Source: Psychrobacter immobilis | Lineage (GTDB): Bacteria; Pseudomonadota; Gammaproteobacteria; Pseudomonadales; Moraxellaceae | DNA: 64,000 bases | Direction: 5' to 3' | Assembly: GCA_904846145.1 (NCBI GenBank) | Contig: CAJGZL010000001.1 | Coordinates: 2,852,001-2,916,000 of the forward strand | Part shown: one piece after another, positions 57,515-64,000 of the stretch | How the letters are laid out: each line of letters begins with the position of its first letter | Position numbering within the stretch: the first letter of the stretch is position 1 | The notes under the pieces: generated by a model | Seen by the model: the letters and a program-made list of their open reading frames with translations, nothing else | Database searches by the model: none | What the model was told of the DNA's origin: nothing | Program-made: the position numbers and the translations under genes

Positions 57515-58525
57515 ATGGGAAATATTTTTCACGTTATCAGTAATAAACCTTTTAAGATTTTCTATAATGGTCTAGTGCCTAGAAGTAAAAGAAAGGAGTG
57601 GGGCTTTCGATATTCAGAACTTCCAGTACAAGCTCAAGTAGCCACATACTGGAATCGTATTATAGAAGCTTACTTTAATGGTGAAATCGAAAAGTACAAT
57701 ATTCAACCCAAAAAAGATTTTAAAAATAAAAAAATTATTTGGCAGTACTGGGCCCAAGGCGTAGAGAATGCTAAAGATACTGCTAAATTATGTTTTGCAT
57801 CAGTTGATAAGTATAAAGGTGATTATGAGGTAATACGTATTACAGATGCAAACATAGATGAGTATCTTGATTTACCTGAGTTTATAAAAGAGAAAAGAAA
57901 AAATCCTGAGTTTCGTCCAGTGTTTTTTTCTGACTTATTAAGGGTTCTTTTAATAAACGTCTATGGAGGTATATGGTTAGATGCATCAATATTACTCACC
58001 GCTGATATTCCTACTAAGTACGAAGATTATGACTTTTTTATGTTTTCAAGAGATGTTAATTCTGTTAATAAAAATTGGGGCAAAGGCGACCAACATTTTT
58101 ACTTTAGTTGGCGTGAAGATTTTAAAGTCAAACACTTGAGTAGTATCATGTATGGTCATAAAAAAAGTGAACTATCTTCAGTGATGTTAGATTTATTATT
58201 ATACTTCTGGAAAAATGAGGAGGAAATCCCTCATTACTTCTTCTTTCAGATAATGATTAATGAATTAAAAGATATGAATGTTATTGATTTTAATTTTCCA
58301 GCAGCGGATGACACACTACCTCACTTACTTCAGACTAAAATGAATAAAAAATTTAAATTAGAGGAATATAAGTTTATTACAACCCAAGCCTGCTTGCACA
58401 AGCTGAGCTTACACGAAGAATTGAAAGAAAAAGATATCTTTGGAAATCTAACTTACTATGGTTTCTTTAATGAGAATCTTTTTAAGCCTACTGCCAATAC
58501 TCCTGCAACCAAGGACTTGGTTTAA
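57515..58525 (+). CDS. Capsular polysaccharide synthesis glycosyltransferase-like protein (PF05704 type)
   Basis: The 336-residue protein has the Caps_synth / OCH1-like features: KIIWQYWAQGVENA, RPVFFSDLLRVLLINVYGGIWLDASILLT with the DxD-type acidic pair, and the later SKR-type MFSRDVNS. The predicted product is cytoplasmic-facing. It is strongly AT-rich. Its last 12 residues (NTPATKDLV end) are read from the antisense of the converging glycosyltransferase gene (58488-59288), so the natural end of the protein appears lost at the junction near 58488. Confidence 0.82.
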   Translation: MGNIFHVISNKPFKIFYNGLVPRSKRKEWGFRYSELPVQAQVATYWNRIIEAYFNGEIEKYNIQPKKDFKNKKIIWQYWAQGVENAKDTAKLCFASVDKYKGDYEVIRITDANIDEYLDLPEFIKEKRKNPEFRPVFFSDLLRVLLINVYGGIWLDASILLTADIPTKYEDYDFFMFSRDVNSVNKNWGKGDQHFYFSWREDFKVKHLSSIMYGHKKSELSSVMLDLLLYFWKNEEEIPHYFFFQIMINELKDMNVIDFNFPAADDTLPHLLQTKMNKKFKLEEYKFITTQACLHKLSLHEELKEKDIFGNLTYYGFFNENLFKPTANTPATKDLV

Positions 58526-59288
58526 CGTGACGATACCATTTTCCACCGCTGCCCGCTATAGCATCTGGCGGATTGATCTCGCCATGAAAAATAACTATCT
58601 TAGCCCTGTCAGGCAGATTTGGCGTGCGAATAAAGTTAAAAGGAATAGGGGCGATGCATTGATACTTAAAGCTGACACACCAGGTTTTATCCCAATACTC
58701 TAAATGATGATGCTCGCGCAAATAGTTAGATAAATAGGCTTGCTCATGACGCACCTGCTGACGTATTGTTTCAAAGTTTCGCTCAAAGTTCGCTAGCAGG
58801 TCAGGGTAAGTGTTCATACCAATGTTAAAACGATATACAGAGCTATTACCGATCATCCGCCAAGGCTTTTTCCAATCACGAATAATCACCACGCTATCCT
58901 CATGCGCCGCTTCATAAGTAAAAAATCCATCCATGTTAGCAACGATAACAATATCAATATCTAAAAATAGCGCCACGCCCTTTAGATCATATAATTCAGG
59001 TTTAAACGTCGTAAGCTTCTTCCAGCCACGTTCAGGCCCTGCGGGCAAATCCATTTCAGGTATCGGATAGCACTGCACCGCTGCATTAATACCGCTGCTA
59101 TCATCTGTTAAGCAAATCATCTGAAAGTCTAAAGTGAGGTGCCGTGTGACCATATTATAGAGACGATTGACATACTCGGCACCGTACTTATCGCCCCATT
59201 TCATACAGATAATATAGCGCTGTTCTACTTTATCAGTATTAGTGTCAGTCTGATTGGGCAAGGTAGTTAAAGTTGTATCAGTAGCCAT
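58488..59288 (-). CDS. LPS-type glycosyltransferase with DID motif
   Basis: The protein of 266 residues has the GT-A style DxD in VALFLDIDIVIVANMDG and IICMKWGDKYGAEYVNRLYN near the N-terminus, with HGEINPPDA near the end; this is a group of glycosyltransferase-like proteins frequent in LPS-core loci of Acinetobacter and Psychrobacter. The N-terminal about 20 residues are Thr/Asn/Asp-rich. It overlaps the end of the converging 57515 gene by 38 bases. Its own C-terminus (SPWLQEYWQ) looks native. It is followed upstream on the minus strand by the acyltransferase gene (59377), 88 bases away. Confidence 0.78.
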   Translation of the reverse strand: MATDTTLTTLPNQTDTNTDKVEQRYIICMKWGDKYGAEYVNRLYNMVTRHLTLDFQMICLTDDSSGINAAVQCYPIPEMDLPAGPERGWKKLTTFKPELYDLKGVALFLDIDIVIVANMDGFFTYEAAHEDSVVIIRDWKKPWRMIGNSSVYRFNIGMNTYPDLLANFERNFETIRQQVRHEQAYLSNYLREHHHLEYWDKTWCVSFKYQCIAPIPFNFIRTPNLPDRAKIVIFHGEINPPDAIAGSGGKWYRHVKPSPWLQEYWQ

Positions 59289-59376
59289 AAAATACTCACA
59301 TAGAGGTTAGAGAATACTCATATCAGTGATATCAATATAAAGTTGAATAAAGCATATCACCCATGATCATAAAAAT

Positions 59377-60390
59377 CTAACTAGAGGGTTTGTCAGTTTT
59401 ATTAACTTCATTGGTATTGGTATCAGTGGTGAGCCTAGTATTTGTAGCTATAGTCTTTGCAGTTTGAGTCGTGCGCCTACGAGCGGTGTTCATTTGAATA
59501 AACGCTGTCAATTTATGCTTATCAGCGCGATAGGGGTTACCTAGTTCAGGGATATGCTTAAAGCGCCTATAGCCCCACATATAGTGGCTACAGTGTGGCT
59601 TTATGATACTCTCCATAGCTTGGTTGAGCGCATGGGTTGAGACATTAGCATTGCGATCATACAAGTCGGGATTATCAAGCCGATAACAGTGAATATCAAA
59701 GCCAAGCCCATCACTGCGACGAATACAAGAGAGACCTACCAAGGCACATTTAGTTTTGCTAGCCAGCTTAGAGGCCAAAGTGCTTGTCAAAGTCTCAATG
59801 CCAAAAAACGGCACTACCACACCACCTGAGGGCTCAGGTACATGATCGGGCAGTATCATACTGAAGCCGCCTTGCTTTAAAGCCTTTAATATAGCTTTGA
59901 CACCACTACCGTCAGTTGGAACTAAAGTAGCGCTAAGGCGTTGACGACCTTGCAATATAAACTCATTGGTCAATCTACCCTTGACGGGCTTGTACATAAT
60001 AGTCGGCGCGCCAATTTGATTGATCCACGCATTCATCATCTCCCAAGTCCCTAGATGCGGCAAGATAGCAATCATACCGTTGGGATTGGCTAAACCTTCT
60101 AAAAGAATCTCTTTATCATAGATCTCAATGATCTGATCTATGCTCCACTGCGGCGACATCGCCCAGCTTTTAATAGACTCTACGCTACTCAAGCACTGAT
60201 TGAGCACAATCTGCTTAGTGAGAGTATGCTTTTGCATATCAGATAAGGTAGGATCTATCAAAAGCATGTTGATGCGAATCGTGCGCAGCAAACTGGCGTT
60301 TGGCATACGCATAATGATCCAAGCAATGCTACGTGCCAAACCGCGTAAAAGCGATAAAGGCACATATTTGAACAAATGATAAGGGTTCAT
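59377..60390 (-). CDS. Lipid A biosynthesis acyltransferase (LpxL/HtrB-like)
   Basis: The family transfers a secondary acyl chain to Kdo2-lipid IVA at the inner membrane. The 337-residue protein has a hydrophobic N-terminal segment (YVPLSLLRGLARSIAWIIM), the HX4D/E active site in ILPHLGTWEMMNAW, and the FSMILPDHVPEPSGGVVVPFFG segment conserved in this family (parts ILPDHVPEPSGG and VVVPFFG). The C-terminus (about residues 305-337) is an unusual Thr/Asn/Lys-rich tail. The ATG at 60390 has a weak GTGAA site. It likely belongs to the same LPS locus as the neighbouring glycosyltransferase. Confidence 0.88.
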   Translation of the reverse strand: MNPYHLFKYVPLSLLRGLARSIAWIIMRMPNASLLRTIRINMLLIDPTLSDMQKHTLTKQIVLNQCLSSVESIKSWAMSPQWSIDQIIEIYDKEILLEGLANPNGMIAILPHLGTWEMMNAWINQIGAPTIMYKPVKGRLTNEFILQGRQRLSATLVPTDGSGVKAILKALKQGGFSMILPDHVPEPSGGVVVPFFGIETLTSTLASKLASKTKCALVGLSCIRRSDGLGFDIHCYRLDNPDLYDRNANVSTHALNQAMESIIKPHCSHYMWGYRRFKHIPELGNPYRADKHKLTAFIQMNTARRRTTQTAKTIATNTRLTTDTNTNEVNKTDKPSS

Positions 60391-60430
60391 AACTATTCAC
60401 AGAACAGTAGCTAAGACTGTATAAGATAAT

Positions 60431-60461
60431 AGGGCCTGCTTGTGAATGATCAAGCAGACCC
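60431..60461 (-). terminator. Hairpin after aspS
   Basis: AGGGCCTGCTTG and CAAGCAGACCCT pair with one mismatch around an 8-base loop, just 20 bases after the aspS stop on the minus strand. There is no strong T run, so termination is likely but not certain. The ends AGGG / ACCCT resemble the recurring AGGGTCTG motif. Confidence 0.55.
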
Positions 60462-60480
60462 TAATACATTATCGAGTAAT

Positions 60481-62370
60481 TTACTGTGCAGGTTGTTGTT
60501 TATTCGCATCAGCATCCGCTTGTGCTTTTTCGCGCACTCGAATACCTAGATCACGTAACTGTTTGCTATCGACACCAGCAGGTGCTTGAGTCAGAGGACA
60601 TTCAGCGGTCTTAGTTTTTGGGAAAGCGATCACATCACGAATAGAGTCTGCGCCAACCATCAACATAATCAGACGATCCAGTCCAAAGGCCAGACCACCA
60701 TGCGGCGGCGCACCGAATTTGAGGGCATCTAACAAGAAGCCAAATTTGTCTTCGGCTTCTTGTTCGCCGATACCCAAAGCTTCGAGCACTGCTTGCTGCA
60801 TGTCATAGGTATTGATACGTAAGCTACCACCACCGACTTCAGTACCGTTTAGCACCATATCATAAGCGATAGATAGGGCAGCAGCTGGATCTGTTTTTAA
60901 TGCTTCAACTGAGCCTTTAGGTTTAGTAAACGGATGATGCATGGACGTCCACTTGCCATCATCAGTCTCTTCAAACATTGGAAAGTCAGTGACCCATAAC
61001 GGTGCCCACTCGCAAGTTTGCATCTCAAGGTCGAGGCCGATTTTCTGACGTAGCGCGCCCATCGCATCATTGACGATACTAGCTTTGTCCGCACCGAAGA
61101 AGATGATATCGCCATCTTCTGCTTGTGTGCGCTCAATAAGACTATTAAGTACTTCATCGGTCATGTTTTTGATGATAGGGGATTGTAGACCTGAGTCTTT
61201 ATCGACACCATTATTGATGTTGCTTGCATCGTTGACTTTGATATAAGCCAAACCGCGCGCGCCGTAGATACCCACAAACTTGGTATAAGCATCGATCTGC
61301 TTACGGCTTAGCGCGGCACCATTAGGAATACGTAGTGCGGCAACGCGACCTTTTGGATCGTTAGCGGGACCAGCAAATACTTTGAAGTCAACATCCTTCA
61401 TCAAGTCGGCAACGTCTTGTAGTTTCAATGGGATACGCAAATCTGGCTTGTCGGAGGCATAATCACGCATTGCCTCAGCATAAGTCATACGTGGGAATGT
61501 CTCAAAATCAACATCCAACATCGTCTTGAATACATGCTTGATGAGACCTTCGTTGATACTCATGATCTCCTCTTCATTCAAAAATGAAGTCTCGATATCC
61601 ACTTGGGTAAATTCAGGTTGACGATCGGCACGTAAATCTTCATCACGGAAGCACTTCGCGATCTGATAGTAGCGATCAAAGCCTGACACCATCAATAACT
61701 GCTTAAATAGCTGCGGCGACTGTGGTAGCGCAAAAAAGTTACCTGGACGCGTACGTGACGGTACAAGGTAGTCACGCGCACCCTCAGGAGTGGCACGAGT
61801 TAAGATAGGCGTTTCAACATCTAAGAAGCCATGATCATCTAAATAACGACGAATGGCAGAGGTGGCGCGAGCACGGAAAACCATACGCTCTTGCATCTGG
61901 GGGCGACGCATATCAAGGTAGCGATATTTTAGGCGTAGATCTTCAGAGACGGTCATATTCTCATCATTGAGCGGGAAAGGCGGGGTTTCAGACTTTGCTA
62001 ACACCTCAATCTCTTTGCCCAATAGCTCTACTAGACCACTGGTCATGTTTTTGTTTTCAGTACCTTCGTAACGACGACGCACACGGCCTGTTATTTTGAG
62101 GACATATTCAGGGCGAACCGCGTCAGCGGTGGCGAAAGCTTCAGGAGTGTCTGGATCGACAACCACTTGTAAGATACCTGCACGGTCACGCATATCTAAA
62201 AAGATAACGCCACCATGATCACGGCGACGATGCACCCAGCCGACGATAGTGATCGTTTGCTCAAGTAAATTTTCATTTACTGCGCCGCAATATTCATCGC
62301 GATAGCTACTATGTACGCTCATTTCACTTTCGGTAATAGATTTAGGTTGCTCAATGCTGCTGTCGGTCAT
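60481..62370 (-). CDS. aspS: Aspartyl-tRNA synthetase
   Basis: AspRS charges tRNA-Asp. The protein shows the class II anticodon-binding domain ([21 protein letters not shown]), the motif 2 region [20 protein letters not shown], the bacterial insertion domain (residues about 290-430), and motif 3 at [13 protein letters not shown]. The C-terminal tail [15 protein letters not shown] is polar. I start at the ATG at 62370 ([11 protein letters not shown]); another ATG at 62322 ([13 protein letters not shown]) is also close to the normal N-terminus and could be used. It is divergent from sohB, with the 7-bp repeat tract upstream. Confidence 0.95.
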   Translation of the reverse strand: MTDSSIEQPKSITESEMSVHSSYRDEYCGAVNENLLEQTITIVGWVHRRRDHGGVIFLDMRDRAGILQVVVDPDTPEAFATADAVRPEYVLKITGRVRRRYEGTENKNMTSGLVELLGKEIEVLAKSETPPFPLNDENMTVSEDLRLKYRYLDMRRPQMQERMVFRARATSAIRRYLDDHGFLDVETPILTRATPEGARDYLVPSRTRPGNFFALPQSPQLFKQLLMVSGFDRYYQIAKCFRDEDLRADRQPEFTQVDIETSFLNEEEIMSINEGLIKHVFKTMLDVDFETFPRMTYAEAMRDYASDKPDLRIPLKLQDVADLMKDVDFKVFAGPANDPKGRVAALRIPNGAALSRKQIDAYTKFVGIYGARGLAYIKVNDASNINNGVDKDSGLQSPIIKNMTDEVLNSLIERTQAEDGDIIFFGADKASIVNDAMGALRQKIGLDLEMQTCEWAPLWVTDFPMFEETDDGKWTSMHHPFTKPKGSVEALKTDPAAALSIAYDMVLNGTEVGGGSLRINTYDMQQAVLEALGIGEQEAEDKFGFLLDALKFGAPPHGGLAFGLDRLIMLMVGADSIRDVIAFPKTKTAECPLTQAPAGVDSKQLRDLGIRVREKAQADADANKQQPAQ

Positions 62371-62603
62371 AATAATAGTTATCCAGTTGTCTGCCCAATT
62401 CAAAAAACAATAATGCAGCCATCGTTAAGAGATTTCAACCAATTCAACAGTAACTAGCGCCAGTGATAGGCCTAGTGTGTTTGAATTAACTCGTTTATCG
62501 ATAAATTCTAACGATTGGTTATATACAAAAACGATAGGTTACATAAAAATAAATGTAAACGCATATTATGCCTAATGTGCTTTTGTTATACAACTATACT
62601 TAT

Positions 62604-62666
62604 AGAACATAGAACATAGAACATAGAACATAGAACATAGAACATAGAACATAGAACATAGAACAC
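62604..62666. repeat. Tandem heptamer AGAACAT, eight perfect copies plus one degenerate
   Basis: AGAACAT is repeated eight times without a mismatch from 62604 to 62659, followed by AGAACAC (62660-62666). The tract lies in the gap between the divergent aspS and sohB genes, about 230 bases from aspS and 180 from sohB. A tract of pure short repeats of this kind is prone to slipped-strand changes. It can be neither coding nor CRISPR. Confidence 0.95.
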
Positions 62667-62699
62667 ACCTCAGCTTTTTATTTAGCGAGGTTTTATTTT
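62667..62699 (+). terminator. Terminator-like hairpin with no gene upstream
   Basis: CCTC-A-GCT and AGC-GAGG form a bulged 7-bp stem with an 8-base loop (62668-62690), followed by TTTTATTTTT. It has the form of a plus-strand terminator, yet no plus-strand gene lies before it; the repeat tract and aspS (minus) precede it. It might end a short untranslated RNA or attenuate a transcript that starts upstream of the repeat. Confidence 0.45.
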
Positions 62700-62728
62700 T
62701 ATTCGTTCGCTAAATATTGGTGCGGTGC

Positions 62729-62757
62729 TTGAAACTCTGTGACATCGTGCACATATT
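62729..62757 (+). promoter_or_regulatory. Possible sohB promoter
   Basis: TTGAAA (62729-62734), a 17-base spacer, and CATATT (62752-62757) form a plausible sigma-70 promoter 86 bases upstream of the sohB ATG, downstream of the terminator-like hairpin. The -10 box is only a partial match. Confidence 0.35.
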
Positions 62758-62842
62758 AGGCTGAAGGTAAGCAGTTCTTGCTAAGAAATCTTCCAAAAAT
62801 TATTATTATCTTAAATCTTATTTATATTAAGGAATACCGTTT

Positions 62843-63817
62843 ATGCTATTTCATCCTCCCAAGAACCCTGTTGAGCTCAAAGTGCTCCATCTCAATAAAG
62901 CCCGAGAGCAACGCCGCGAAGATTTACTTGAGGCAACTCAAGGCAAGGTGGCATTAAAACAGTTCAAAAAAACGATGGCAAAAAAAGCCAAGCAAGCTCT
63001 AAAAGTCAAAAACAAACGTAAAAGTAAGAATGACAGCCAGCAAGTATTTGTACTGGATTTTGACGGTGATATAAAAGCCTCAGCGGTCAAGCATCTACGC
63101 GAAGAGATTAGCACCTTAATCAGCACGGCGGATGCAGGTGATGAAGTTATCATCCGTTTAGAGTCGCCAGGTGGCATCGTCCATGGTTACGGGCTGGCCG
63201 CCGCGCAGCTAGTACGTCTAAAAGAAGCCGGTCTAAAGCTGACGATATGTGTGGACAAAGTTGCAGCCAGTGGTGGTTATATGATGGCTTGTGTCGCTGA
63301 CAAAATTGTCGCAGCCCCTTTTGCGGTTATTGGTTCAATTGGTGTGGTATCACAGCTACCAAACTTCCATAAATGGCTCAAAAACCACGACGTTGATTAT
63401 GAGCAATTTACCGCAGGTGACTATAAGCGCACCGTGACCGTATTTGGTGAAAACGATGACGAAGATCGCGCCAAGTACCAACAAGAGCTTGAGCAAACCC
63501 ATGAGCTGTTTAAGCATTTCGTCAACACTTATCGCTCTCAGCTTGATCTTGACAAAGTCGCTACGGGTGAGCATTGGTATGGTGAAGATGCGCTAAAATT
63601 AAAACTAGTGGATAAACTACAAACCTCTGATAGCTATATTTTAGAGCTAATGGCAGATAATGAAGTCTATGCGCTGCATTCTCGTCAAAAACCAACCTTA
63701 GCCGAAAAATTAGGCTTAGCACAAGCGGCAGAGGCAACGCTTAATATAGCAGTAGATAAACTGCCTGACGCCCTAGCGCGTTTGGACTTTAATAATCGAT
63801 TCAATATTTTAAAGTAG
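62843..63817 (+). CDS. sohB: Peptidase S49, SohB-like, without N-terminal membrane segment
   Basis: The 324-residue protein has the S49 protease core. The catalytic serine is in KVAASGGYMMACVADKI, LESPGGIVHGYGLAAAQL is the ClpP-like front segment, and the lysine of the Ser-Lys dyad is in TAGDYKRTVTVFG. The C-terminal part ends RFNILK. Known SohB proteins begin with a membrane anchor; here the start MLFHPPKNPVELKVLHLNK is soluble and a TAA stop lies in frame five codons upstream. The ATG at 62843 has AAGGA 9 bases upstream, so the anchor really seems absent. A terminator follows. Confidence 0.88.
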   Translation: MLFHPPKNPVELKVLHLNKAREQRREDLLEATQGKVALKQFKKTMAKKAKQALKVKNKRKSKNDSQQVFVLDFDGDIKASAVKHLREEISTLISTADAGDEVIIRLESPGGIVHGYGLAAAQLVRLKEAGLKLTICVDKVAASGGYMMACVADKIVAAPFAVIGSIGVVSQLPNFHKWLKNHDVDYEQFTAGDYKRTVTVFGENDDEDRAKYQQELEQTHELFKHFVNTYRSQLDLDKVATGEHWYGEDALKLKLVDKLQTSDSYILELMADNEVYALHSRQKPTLAEKLGLAQAAEATLNIAVDKLPDALARLDFNNRFNILK

Positions 63818-63927
63818 CGTTGTTTACAGTAGCATTCATTAAAGTGGCACTTGTAAAAGTAGATTTATGCAGCAGTAATCCAATTTTTATTAAAGGCATT
63901 TGAAGGCAGCATCTGTTCTTATTTTGT

Positions 63928-63959
63928 AAAGGCGTGACCTAACTAGTCGCGCCTTTTTT
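63928..63959 (+). terminator. Terminator after sohB
   Basis: AAAGGCG-t-GAC and GTC-g-CGCCTTT form a stem with one mismatch and an 8-base loop, followed by a run of T. Bases 63960-64000 contain nothing I can recognise. Confidence 0.8.
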
Positions 63960-64000
63960 GCTGTTTATTAGTAGGTGCTATGTTATAAATAAGTCTGCAA

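Noticed and set aside
58458-58703. Plus-strand open frame over the end of the capsule-type gene and the antisense of the LPS glycosyltransferase
   Set aside because: It is antisense to a gene with clear family motifs, has no ribosome site, and its protein resembles nothing; it is a shadow.
62604-62666. CRISPR-like array
   Set aside because: The repeats are 7 bases long with no spacers between them, and there are no cas genes in the window.

Overview
The window looks like chromosomal DNA of a gammaproteobacterium of the family Moraxellaceae, most likely Psychrobacter. That is an inference from the style of the housekeeping proteins (FabI, AspRS, LeuA, GlnE, MnmG, AccBC), moderate-to-low GC, and AT-rich spacers with short palindromic repeats. 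No search was run. There are no tRNA or rRNA genes, no CRISPR array, no prophage, and no riboswitch that I could recognise. Most of the window is ordinary core metabolism, with three accessory patches at about 9.1-15.2 kb, 25.3-26.5 kb and 53.7-60.4 kb.

Layout. 0-9 kb: the end of a YejF-like ABC ATPase, a secreted MsrA-MsrB fusion, folE, fabI, a DUF1275 membrane protein, an SLC13 carboxylate/sodium symporter, a RoxA-type ribosomal oxygenase, a small lipoprotein and a DUF2238 membrane protein. 9.1-12.4 kb: a WavE-type glycan gene wrecked by one insertion sequence in front of it (IS982 family, 7-bp target duplication), one inside it (IS256 family, IS1249-like, 8-bp target duplication) and a separate single-base frameshift; both transposases are also frameshifted. 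12.5-15.2 kb: a tight three-gene cassette of HAD phosphatase, nucleotidyltransferase-like/kinase fusion and nucleotidyltransferase, probably making an activated small molecule for a surface glycan. 15.4-23.7 kb: purB, mnmA, ispF, grxD, an unknown gene, mnmG and an AEC transporter with a decayed paralogue fragment behind it. 24-30 kb: small proteins, a luciferase-like oxidoreductase, a two-gene islet of unknowns, a CysB-like regulator and katG. 30.6-40.3 kb: an AmpG-like permease, prmC, moeB, an ABC1 kinase, an MFS transporter, an Lrp-type regulator, leuA and an unknown. 40.4-53.7 kb: accBC, MATE, EVE-domain protein, hemW, an entericidin-like lipoprotein, trmL, tusDCBE, glnE and ilvE. 53.7-60.4 kb: a surface-glycan locus (galE with a replaced C-terminus, three glycosyltransferases of increasing AT content, a converging LPS-type glycosyltransferase and an LpxL-type acyltransferase). 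60.5-64 kb: aspS and sohB, divergent, with an eight-copy 7-bp tandem repeat between them.

How the genes work together. MnmA, MnmG, TusBCDE and TrmL all act on the wobble base of tRNA, so much of the 34-position modification pathway lies in this one window. LeuA and IlvE belong to branched-chain amino acid synthesis, and an Lrp-family regulator is divergent from leuA. AccB, AccC and FabI are fatty-acid synthesis steps, and the LpxL-like acyltransferase uses their products for lipid A. MsrAB, KatG and GrxD are oxidative-stress and thiol functions. The best candidates for something less ordinary are the kinase/pseudo-nucleotidyltransferase cassette, the 7-bp repeat tract between aspS and sohB, and the inserted glycosyltransferase cassette whose two edges cut into galE and the neighbouring glycosyltransferase gene.
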